Positions 1-7,367 of a stretch of DNA of 32,567 nucleotides are shown in pieces. The position numbers and the translations under genes are program-made. The notes under the pieces are model-generated. The model was not told where the DNA came from. It made no database searches and saw nothing but the letters and a program-made list of their open reading frames with translations. This stretch comes from Klebsiella pneumoniae (lineage in GTDB: Bacteria; Myxococcota_A; UBA796; SXON01): NCBI GenBank assembly GCA_945862325.1, contig CAMAXZ010000048.1, positions 1 to 32,567 of the forward strand, read 5' to 3'. Positions within the stretch are counted from its first letter, which is position 1; every line of letters starts with the position of its first letter.

Positions 1-1882
1 CGAGCAGCGACGGGACCTCGATGACCGGACGAAGCTGCGGGATCGTCCGTCCCGCGACGGGGACACGCTCCCACGGCACCGACGCGAGCAGGCCGACCGG
101 CGCGAGCGCCAATGGTTGACCCACACGAAACGCAGGTTCGAGCACGCGCTCCAACGTCTGGCCGAGCAGCTGGAGCAGCTTGTCGAGCGCGCCGTCCACC
201 CGCGCGCGGTCGAGGATGCCGGCGACGACCTGGCGAGTGACGTGCGCCGCGCCGACCGACCGCACGACCCGTCCGGCGCCCGTCCACCCGATGACGTCTT
301 CCGTGCCGCACGCCAGCACGAGCAGCTCGACCCCCTCGTCGCGGGCGGCCCCGCGCGCGCGCTCGACCGCGCGCCGGCGCTCGGGGCCCCCGGGCGGCCG
401 CACGCCGCGTGACACGAACCAACGTCCGCCCTCGAGCAGCGCGCCGATCGTGTCGGGATCGGAGACGCCGACGGCGAGCTCCGCGGCGAGGACGTACGGC
501 GCATGTCGGGACGACAGCCATTCGTCCGGCGCCCAACGGCCGATCCGCGCGCCCCGTGACGCGTCGAGCGCGTCGACCGCCCGAAGCGCGAGCCGATGCG
601 CCGTGGCGTCCTCGCCCCGCCAGCGGGCCACGCGCGCTTCGAGGTTGGGGACCATCCAGCGCAGCTGCGCGCCGCCCCTGCCATGGAGATCCGCGTTCGG
701 CGCCTCGGCGAACGCGCGCGCGGCCATCGCCACGGAGGTGTCGGCGCCGACGCCGTCCAGGCCGGCGAGGTCCGCCTCGGCCCGGACGTACGCGGCGACC
801 GCGCGCACATCGGCGTCCGCTTCCGGGGCGTCCAACACATCGACACACATCAGGGCGGCTTCGCGTGGGCGACCGCTGACCAGCGCCGCCCACCCCTGCC
901 CCACGCGCCCGACCCCCGCGGGCAGCGCCCACGCTGGCAGCGCCGCGAGCCCGCGCCACGCGTCCTCGAGGGCGACGACGTCGCCCTTCGCGGCGGCCGC
1001 CCCGGCGTACAGGAAGGCCGCTTCGATCTCGCCCGAGCGCCGGGGCGCGGCCGCGGCCCGCAGCCCCGGCCGCGGCGGCAGCGCGCCGATCTCCACGGCC
1101 GAGTCGCCGCGGGTGCCACACCACGCCGCTTCGACCCGCGCGACGTCCGCGTGGTCCACGTCTCCGAGGCCGAGGGCCGCGGCCTCCACCGAGCGCCAGA
1201 CCCCGCACGCGCGCTCCACTCGTCCGGCGGCGACACACGCCTCCGCGTATCGGGTCAGCGCCTCGAGCTGCTCGCGCGGCGCGACCGCGCGCCGCGTGGC
1301 CGCGCGCGCCGTGCGCACCGCGCGGCTCGTGTCGTTCGAGCAAAGGAGCCACTCCGCGAGCGCGGTCAGCCGGGCGGCGTCGGCCGAGCCCGGAAACCGG
1401 CGAAGCGTCCTGTCCATCACCTCGACGGCGGCGGCGTAGCGGCCCGCGCGCGCGAGCGCGGCGGCCCACTCCGCGTGGATTGCCACATCCCGCGGACGGG
1501 CCCGCGCGCGGATCTCGAGCGCCGCGGTGCTCGTCGGCATGCCGCTGAGCAAGGCGTGCAGGCGGCGCGAGAGCCGCGGGTGGGGCGCCCACTCGCGGGT
1601 GCGGAGCGCCGCGCGCTCGACGGTGGCCGCGGTCAAGCCCATCAACAACCCACCGTGGGCGGTTCCCGCACCGACGGTGAGCAGCGCGCCGCGCGCACCC
1701 ACGATCGCCTTCGCGGCGCCCGTCAACGCGCGATCGAGCTCCGCGCGATCCCGCTGTCCGATCCACCACGCCGCGAGCTGCGTGTGGTCGTCGATCGGCC
1801 CGTCGAGGTCGGCGTCCACGCGGTCGGCGCGATGCAACGCCGCGATGAGCCACGCCCCCTGGCCCACCTGAGCGTCGATCAT
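1..1882 (-). CDS. TPR-like / CHAT-domain (caspase-like) protein, 3' end beyond window
   Basis: This reading frame runs open on the minus strand from ATG at 1882 to the left edge, giving about 627 residues with no stop. The first ~490 residues are Ala/Arg/Leu-rich helical hairpins, for example around residues 132-170 and 200-235, that look like degenerate TPR or similar alpha-solenoid repeats. From about residue 515 the pattern changes to that of a CHAT domain (caspase HetF associated with TPRs): a strand VELLVLACG, a helix LLGQTLERVLEP near 572-583, then LALAPVGLLASVPWERV near 591-607, which fits the CHAT consensus of a strand, a Pro, and a short Leu/Pro motif. The catalytic His and Cys lie beyond the edge, so protease activity cannot be judged. 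Its ATG overlaps the stop of the 123-aa gene by 4 bp (1879-1882). Known CHAT proteins act as proteases in bacterial signalling or defence; the role here is inference. Confidence 0.75.
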   Translation of the reverse strand, partial: MIDAQVGQGAWLIAALHRADRVDADLDGPIDDHTQLAAWWIGQRDRAELDRALTGAAKAIVGARGALLTVGAGTAHGGLLMGLTAATVERAALRTREWAPHPRLSRRLHALLSGMPTSTAALEIRARARPRDVAIHAEWAAALARAGRYAAAVEVMDRTLRRFPGSADAARLTALAEWLLCSNDTSRAVRTARAATRRAVAPREQLEALTRYAEACVAAGRVERACGVWRSVEAAALGLGDVDHADVARVEAAWCGTRGDSAVEIGALPPRPGLRAAAAPRRSGEIEAAFLYAGAAAAKGDVVALEDAWRGLAALPAWALPAGVGRVGQGWAALVSGRPREAALMCVDVLDAPEADADVRAVAAYVRAEADLAGLDGVGADTSVAMAARAFAEAPNADLHGRGGAQLRWMVPNLEARVARWRGEDATAHRLALRAVDALDASRGARIGRWAPDEWLSSRHAPYVLAAELAVGVSDPDTIGALLEGGRWFVSRGVRPPGGPERRRAVERARGAARDEGVELLVLACGTEDVIGWTGAGRVVRSVGAAHVTRQVVAGILDRARVDGALDKLLQLLGQTLERVLEPAFRVGQPLALAPVGLLASVPWERVPVAGRTIPQLRPVIEVPSLL

Positions 1883-2250
1883 GCGCTGCTCAGCTTCGAC
1901 GCGCGCAGCTGACGCAGCTGACGCAGCCGCCCCAGACGCGAGCGCTCGCGGCGCGCGGTCCAATCCACGAGCGCCTCGATCGCCTCGTCCTCGGTCCGGA
2001 CCCCCTCGCGCACGAACAGCGCCAGGGCCTGCTCCGCGTCGTGATCGTCCTCCAACGTCGCGAGGCATGTTTCCCCGAGCGCGCGCATCAGGTACGGATC
2101 GGGCTCGACGTTCGCCGGAAACCCGAGCCGTAGGCGCCGGCTCAACTTCGCGCGGAGGTTCGCGCGGTCGTAGCGCGCCGCGGCCTGGAGACTCTCGAGG
2201 GTCACGACCGCCACGTCGTAGGCGTCGAACAACAGGTGCTGGTCGGGCAT
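1879..2250 (-). CDS. 123-aa hypothetical protein coupled to the CHAT gene
   Basis: The ATG at 2250 is preceded by a good ribosome site (GGAGG) and the 123-residue product is predicted soluble. The body is mostly helical and acidic (residues 55-95). The C-terminal tail is strongly basic (RRERSRLGRLRQLRQLR, about residues 100-116) and is encoded by a short 9-bp tandem repeat near 1905-1928. No signal peptide, membrane segment or family motif is recognised. The stop overlaps the start of the CHAT gene by 4 bp, so the two are probably translated together. The start is only 22 bp after the end of the amylase gene, which suggests read-through from the starch operon. It could be a partner or substrate of the CHAT protein, but that rests only on position. 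Confidence 0.7.
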   Translation of the reverse strand: MPDQHLLFDAYDVAVVTLESLQAAARYDRANLRAKLSRRLRLGFPANVEPDPYLMRALGETCLATLEDDHDAEQALALFVREGVRTEDEAIEALVDWTARRERSRLGRLRQLRQLRASKLSSA

Positions 2251-2272
2251 CGGGACCTCCAGGAGACGAAGC

Positions 2273-4003
2273 CTACAGCGCCAGGACCACGCCGTCACGC
2301 GGGCCCACCTCGACGCGCACGGTGCCGCCGGACGACACGGTGTACGTCCGGTCGCTGTCGGGAGGAAACACCTCACGGAGCACCGTGCCCGGCGCGAAGC
2401 CGACCGGCATGTCCGCGCCTTCGAACGAGGTGTGGCTGGTGTGGTCGTCGTGGGTGTTGATGACGACGAGCACCGACTCACCCTCGTAGGCCCGCTCGAA
2501 CGCGACGATGCCCGCGTCTTCCTCGCCGCCGGTGCGATCCGTCACCCACCGGAGCGCGAGGTCGCCGCGCCGGAGCGGCGCGTACGCGCTCCGCAGGGCG
2601 TTGAGGGCCGCGATGTGGCGGAACAGATCGCCCGAGGTGTCGTACCCGCTCAGCCACAGGGGCTCCCGGTTCGCCGGGTCGTTGCCACCGGAGAACCCCT
2701 GTTCGGTGCCGTAGTAGAGGCACGGGATGCCGTCCTGCGTGAGCAGGTACGTCAACGCCGAGCGGAGGGCCGGCACGCTGTTCTTGTCGAACAAGAACCG
2801 CGGGATGTCGTGATTGTCGATGAAGTTGACGAGCGCCTCTCGAGGCACGACCCCCGCGCCGCGCGTGTGCGGCGTGGCGCCGAAGTTCGTCGCGCGCTGC
2901 TCGAGCAACGACTCGATCTTCGTGGTCGGTCCACCGTACTTGAACACGTCGTCGTACACCTGGTACTTCTGGGAGAAGTAGACCACGCTGTCCACCGACT
3001 CTTCGAAGGTGTAGCTGCCGATCAGCGCGTCGTCCCCGTCGAAGCTCTCCCCGAACATGAGGAAGCGCTCCTTTCCCATCAGGGCGCACCGGTCGCGGAT
3101 GGCCGGACAGAACTCCGTCCAGAAGTCGTGCTCGACGTGCTTGAGGGTGTCGATGCGGAACCCATCGAGGTTGGCGGCCTCGATCCAATAGGCGTACACA
3201 TCGACGAGCGCCTCGCGCACCTCGGGGAGCTCCGTGCGCAAGTCCTTCAGACCACCGGGAAAATCCCCGTACGTCACCTGGTCGAAGTCACCCCAGTTCG
3301 TGACCCGACCCCGCCGGTTGTACCAGGCCTCGTTCGCGAACTCCGGCGGGTTGGGCGGCATGCGGTTGAGCTCCGGCATGTCCACCCAGCCCAACGGCGC
3401 CGGGCCGCTCTCCCCGAGGCTCGTGTACCCCTGGATGCCCCGCGCGTCGTACGATGGGTCCCACTCGGTCACGATGTCCACCGTGTCGCTGCCGTCGGTG
3501 GCGTAATAGGTGGTGATGTCCGGCTGCCCGTTCCGATTGATGTCGTAATAGAACAGCTGGCCGACGTGATTGACGACGATGTCGAGCACCACCTTGATGT
3601 TGTTGTCGTGCATGACGTCGACGAGCTCGCGGAGCTTCGGCAGGTCCCCGAAGTGCGGGTTCACGTTCAGGAAGTCCTGCGTCCAATAGCCGTGGTACGA
3701 CGCCCCGCCCGCGTCCTCCTCGACGTTGACCACGACCGGGCTGATCCAGAGGGTCGTGACGCCGAGCGCCTGGAAGTAGTCGACGTGGTCGATCAGGCCC
3801 TGGTAGTCCCCGCCCATGTACCGAGCGAGGTTCGCGGTGTCGTAGGTGACGTTGTAGTCGTTGTTGACGTCGCCGTTGGCGAAACGGTCGACGAGCACCT
3901 GGTAGATGATCTCGTCGCGCCAGTCCTCCACCTCCGAGGTGATGACCGGGTTGTCGGTGTACCGGCTCGTCTCCGCGCACGCGAGCAGCATCACGGCGAT
4001 CAT
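2273..4003 (-). CDS. GH13 alpha-amylase-family lipoprotein
   Basis: This 576-residue glycoside hydrolase family 13 enzyme is predicted to cleave alpha-1,4-glucans outside the cytoplasm. All four GH13 signature regions are present: DIVVNH at 141-146, GFRIDTLKH at 281-289 with nucleophile Asp285, MFGES at 316-320 with acid/base Glu319, and FIDNHD at 394-399 with transition-state Asp399. The N-terminal part DEIIYQVLVDRFANGD (30-45) is typical of secreted amylases and cyclomaltodextrinase-like enzymes, and a beta-sandwich domain follows the barrel. The N-terminus is a very short lipobox signal (MIAVMLLAC), so it is probably a lipoprotein. An upstream start would place Arg-rich sequence before it but would overlap the previous gene further. 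ATG overlaps the GH15 stop by 4 bp. The amylase activity is well supported; exact product specificity is not. Confidence 0.93.
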   Translation of the reverse strand: MIAVMLLACAETSRYTDNPVITSEVEDWRDEIIYQVLVDRFANGDVNNDYNVTYDTANLARYMGGDYQGLIDHVDYFQALGVTTLWISPVVVNVEEDAGGASYHGYWTQDFLNVNPHFGDLPKLRELVDVMHDNNIKVVLDIVVNHVGQLFYYDINRNGQPDITTYYATDGSDTVDIVTEWDPSYDARGIQGYTSLGESGPAPLGWVDMPELNRMPPNPPEFANEAWYNRRGRVTNWGDFDQVTYGDFPGGLKDLRTELPEVREALVDVYAYWIEAANLDGFRIDTLKHVEHDFWTEFCPAIRDRCALMGKERFLMFGESFDGDDALIGSYTFEESVDSVVYFSQKYQVYDDVFKYGGPTTKIESLLEQRATNFGATPHTRGAGVVPREALVNFIDNHDIPRFLFDKNSVPALRSALTYLLTQDGIPCLYYGTEQGFSGGNDPANREPLWLSGYDTSGDLFRHIAALNALRSAYAPLRRGDLALRWVTDRTGGEEDAGIVAFERAYEGESVLVVINTHDDHTSHTSFEGADMPVGFAPGTVLREVFPPDSDRTYTVSSGGTVRVEVGPRDGVVLAL

Positions 4004-6060
4004 GGCGTTCTCCGGCGCGCGACGAGCGCGAGGGCGGCGAGGGTGCTCCACGCGGCGAACGCGGGCGACGCGGACGCGCAGCCGCAGCCCGTGGCGGGGT
4101 CTTTGGTGGTGCCGGTGTCGACCACGGCGAGGCAGGCCGCGTCGGCGGCGTCGCGCCCGGCCACGGCGAGCACCCACGCGCCGGCGCCGAAACCCAACAT
4201 CGGCGCGGGCCCGGCGAAGTCGCCAGTGTTCGGCTCGAGCAGCTCGGGGACGGTGTCGTGGTTCGCGCGGGCGAGCGCGGTGACCCACCGTTCGAGCTCC
4301 GCCGCCTCGTCGGCCCGACAGGCGCGGCGGAGCGCTTCGGCGACCCGCAGATCGATCACGAGCCACTCGTGCTCGTCGTACACCGAGCCGTCGTCGTTGC
4401 GGTGGAAGCCGTTCCCGCTGGCCACGCGCAGCTCGCGGTCCCACGCCGCCATCGAGGCCGCGAACGTGTCGCCGCGCGCGTCGACGATGCCGAGGTTGAA
4501 CACCTCGACCGCGGCGAGGTCGAGGTAGTCGCCCCCCGTGGCGAGCTGCTCGCGGCTGGCCGCCACCACGCCGCCTGCGTCGACGAGCTGCTCCGGGATG
4601 GCCGCGGCGATGCGGTCCGCCGAGTCACGATACGTGTCGGCGCGTGTGTCGGCTCGGGCGTCCGCGACGCGCGCCGCGGCGCGGAGGCCGGCCACCGCCC
4701 ACGCGCTGGAGTAGGTGAACTGCTGCTGGTTGCCGTCCCAGTGGCGTTCCCAGATGCTCGAATCCGGAAGGAGCAAGCCGGTGTTCGGGTCGATGAGCCC
4801 GACGAGCACGTCGGCGACGCCGTCCAGGGCCCGCGCCACCGCCGCGTCGTCGACCTCGCCGCCGTTGTCGAGCACTTCGCCCAACACCCAGAGGAAAAGA
4901 CCGAAGTTGTCGAACTCCACGTTGGGCCCGGTGTCGTCGGCGTCGCTCCACTCCGTCCCGTCGCCGTAGATGCGACACACGCTCACGGCGTAGTCCGCGT
5001 CGCCCACGTAGCTTCGGTATTCGCCCGTCTTGCCTTCCTGAATCATGAACGCGAGCGCCGCGGCCGCCTCCTCGACGTGCCCGGTGCGCGCGAGCGCGGC
5101 GATGGCGTAGGAGGCGTCTCGGACCCACGCGATGTTCCACACGTGACGGAAATCGCCGACCGGAGCGCTCGCCGGCATCGACGCCGGGATCTGCCCGTAC
5201 GCGTCGCCGGGCTCGCGCGACTGCCCCATCTTCAGGAACGCAAGCTGCTGGCGGAACACGGCCGCTTCGTCGGCGGAGAGGCCCGCGGGCGTCACGCCGG
5301 CCGCGTGCCAGGCGTCCCACCAGGCGCGCTCGTCGTCCACCCAGACCGCTGGTTCGCGGCCGGCGATCCAGGCATCGGCGTCCCCCGACGTCGTCAGCTG
5401 GCCGACGGTGACCTCGCCTCCGGCCGGGACGACGAGGCGCCAGCCCACGCCGGGCACGACGTCGGCGCCCCACGCTTCGCAGCCCCCGCCGATCGTGCGC
5501 CCCTCTTGCACGGCGGTCCACACGGCGTCGCACGACACGTCGGTCGCGCCGGGCGCGGCCGTGAGCAACGACACATCGCTGCCCGACTCGCCGACGTGCT
5601 CGGCGTCGGCGCTCCAGGCGTGCTCCTCGCCGCCGACGTGCCAATTGTGCAGGGACACGAGCTGAAGCTCGGCGTCTGACGCCCCGGTGTTTCGGACCGT
5701 CGCCACCTGGGCCACGCCGAACGCGTCGAGGCCCATGGGCGCGAAGGACCAGGTGGACACCACGAGGTCGCCCGCCGTTGCGGTGCTCGTGATGATGCCC
5801 GTCCCCGGCTCGTACCCGACGTTCGACACATCGGTGAGCCAAGACCCGGAGCCCTCCCGCACCACGCCGAAGTACGTGTCGAAGAGCACCTCGGGGGTGT
5901 ACGTGAACGCGTCGTACGCCTGATACACGTGCGTGTAGGCGTGCGCGAGGCGATCGTCCTCGAACACGACCACGCCGTAGCCGTTGCCGCTCACGAGCGA
6001 GCCCCAGCTCGCGTGAGGCGCCACGTCGGCCAGGGCGATGGCAGAGAAGAGAAGGATCAT
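4000..6060 (-). CDS. GH15 glucoamylase-like enzyme with MYXO-CTERM-type tail
   Basis: This 686-residue GH15 glucoamylase-family protein should release glucose from the ends of starch or maltodextrin. The N-terminal beta-domain (about 20-220) is followed by an (alpha/alpha)6 barrel containing HVWNIAWVRDASYAI at 306-320, the family hallmark. SIWE at 435-438 carries the probable catalytic acid Glu438, and VPELLE at 604-609 the probable base Glu606. The signal peptide is unusually short (MILLFSAIALA, cleaved before Asp12). The C-terminus has Cys659-Gly-Cys661, a hydrophobic segment around 670-681 and Arg682-684, matching the MYXO-CTERM sorting tail of Myxococcota, which anchors or processes surface proteins. 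The gene sits between the porin and the GH13 gene with 4-bp overlaps on both sides, so it belongs to one starch-degrading operon. Confidence 0.9.
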   Translation of the reverse strand: MILLFSAIALADVAPHASWGSLVSGNGYGVVVFEDDRLAHAYTHVYQAYDAFTYTPEVLFDTYFGVVREGSGSWLTDVSNVGYEPGTGIITSTATAGDLVVSTWSFAPMGLDAFGVAQVATVRNTGASDAELQLVSLHNWHVGGEEHAWSADAEHVGESGSDVSLLTAAPGATDVSCDAVWTAVQEGRTIGGGCEAWGADVVPGVGWRLVVPAGGEVTVGQLTTSGDADAWIAGREPAVWVDDERAWWDAWHAAGVTPAGLSADEAAVFRQQLAFLKMGQSREPGDAYGQIPASMPASAPVGDFRHVWNIAWVRDASYAIAALARTGHVEEAAAALAFMIQEGKTGEYRSYVGDADYAVSVCRIYGDGTEWSDADDTGPNVEFDNFGLFLWVLGEVLDNGGEVDDAAVARALDGVADVLVGLIDPNTGLLLPDSSIWERHWDGNQQQFTYSSAWAVAGLRAAARVADARADTRADTYRDSADRIAAAIPEQLVDAGGVVAASREQLATGGDYLDLAAVEVFNLGIVDARGDTFAASMAAWDRELRVASGNGFHRNDDGSVYDEHEWLVIDLRVAEALRRACRADEAAELERWVTALARANHDTVPELLEPNTGDFAGPAPMLGFGAGAWVLAVAGRDAADAACLAVVDTGTTKDPATGCGCASASPAFAAWSTLAALALVARRRTP

Positions 6061-7367
6061 CGGTAGCTCTGGCTGTTGATCCACCACTCGGCGCCGACTC
6101 CGATGACGTGGCGCACCGCGGTGTCGGCGCGCTCGTCGCCGTCGGGGTACCAGCTCCGGGCGGTGGGGTTGAAGAACGCGGCGGTGTACTGCAAGCGCAC
6201 CTGCGGGCGGCCGAACGTGCCGGGCCGCAGTTGAACCGCGGGGATCAGGCTCAGCCGCGTGATCTCGGCCGTCCCTTGGAGCCCGTCGCGCGCGTTGGGC
6301 CCGTCGCGCCAGGCCGCCTCGTGCCCGAGCTCCAGGGCCACGCTCGCCCACCCGGTCGGGTACACCGCCGGCCGAAGCACCACCGCCAGCTCGTGCCCGT
6401 CGTCGAAGTCGGTCGCCTGCCCGTCGGCGTCGGCGAACCAGCGCGCGTAGCCGCCGGCGGCCACGCCCCACACGCCCCCCTCGTGATTGGCGGCGAGGGC
6501 CAGGCGGTCCTCGCGCGCCGCGCCGACGGTCCGGTCGGGCGCGAGGCCGTCGGTCGGCACGGTGAGCTCGCCGTACGCGGCGACCCCCGTGGCGTGCCGA
6601 AAGAAGACGTGCACGTAGCTCTCGTCCGCCCAGCCGTACAGCGTGAGCTGGGCGCCGCCGAGCCACGCCGACTCCTCAGGAAGCTCCTGGCTGACCGACC
6701 CGTCCTCCACGAGCCGCTCTCCTGCCGGCAGGGTGTGGACCTCGCCGTAGAGCTTGGGCCGCAGAGTGAGGGTACCGAGGTGAAACGCGTGATCGGCCTT
6801 GATCGAGGCGACGAGGCGCTGGCGGTCGAGCACGCGCACGGTCTCGGACCCCACCGCGCCGGGGATGGCGCGTTCGACGTCCTGGATCTGCCAATCGCCC
6901 GCCGAGAGCCGGTTGAGCCCGCCGTGCACCGAGACGCGTGTATCGGCGAGCTCGAGCCCGACCCCGCCGCCGACGGTGTTCAGGTTGTCGAGCGGCCAGA
7001 AGTCGAGGAGATACACGTCGTCGCCGCGCAGCATCCGCGACCCGGCCCACGCGGTGACCGGCCCGCCCACCGGCCGGACCGTGGCGTAGAGGTTCCGGAC
7101 CGCCAGCGTGGCGTCGAAGGACCCGTCGTAATGGAACAAGCGCCCCGCGAGCGCGGGCGTGAACATCGCGCGGACCGCCGTGCCGTCCTTCGCGGCCGCG
7201 TCCCACGCGAGGTCCAGCTCGGCGTAGGGATCGCCCTCCAGGCGCGGGCCGAACGCGACCACCCGCGCGGGATCGCCCGCGCCGCCGTCGAGGTCGGCGT
7301 CGACCGTGGCGCGGCCGTAGCTGCCGACGGTCACGTCGGCGAGCGCCACCGCGACGAGGCTGATCAC
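6057..7367 (-). CDS. LamB-like maltoporin (outer-membrane sugar porin)
   Basis: This 436-residue outer-membrane beta-barrel resembles maltoporin LamB. After a short signal (MISLVAVALA, cleaved before Asp11) comes YGRATVDADL, typical of a first barrel strand. The stretch WAGSRMLRGDDVYLLDFW at 107-124 corresponds to the conserved LamB motif in which a tryptophan-glycine-basic segment is followed by a His/Asp-rich turn and DFY. Alternating polar/hydrophobic strands continue to a final aromatic strand ending EWWINSQSYR. It would admit maltodextrins made by the surface amylases encoded on either side. Translation starts at GTG (7367), which overlaps the stop of the upstream GH13 gene as GTGA. No inner-membrane transporter for maltodextrin is in the window. 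Confidence 0.85.
   Translation of the reverse strand: MISLVAVALADVTVGSYGRATVDADLDGGAGDPARVVAFGPRLEGDPYAELDLAWDAAAKDGTAVRAMFTPALAGRLFHYDGSFDATLAVRNLYATVRPVGGPVTAWAGSRMLRGDDVYLLDFWPLDNLNTVGGGVGLELADTRVSVHGGLNRLSAGDWQIQDVERAIPGAVGSETVRVLDRQRLVASIKADHAFHLGTLTLRPKLYGEVHTLPAGERLVEDGSVSQELPEESAWLGGAQLTLYGWADESYVHVFFRHATGVAAYGELTVPTDGLAPDRTVGAAREDRLALAANHEGGVWGVAAGGYARWFADADGQATDFDDGHELAVVLRPAVYPTGWASVALELGHEAAWRDGPNARDGLQGTAEITRLSLIPAVQLRPGTFGRPQVRLQYTAAFFNPTARSWYPDGDERADTAVRHVIGVGAEWWINSQSYR

Noticed and set aside
180..1912. Long plus-strand frames (419 and 438 aa)
   Set aside because: They are low-complexity Ser/Arg/Ala or Arg/Gly/His shadows of the minus-strand CHAT gene, which has the coherent domain pattern and the 4-bp coupled start.
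2432..4528. 698-aa plus-strand frame opposite the amylase genes
   Set aside because: The composition is Val/Asp/Arg-rich shadow of GH13/GH15 codons. The minus strand carries all catalytic motifs.
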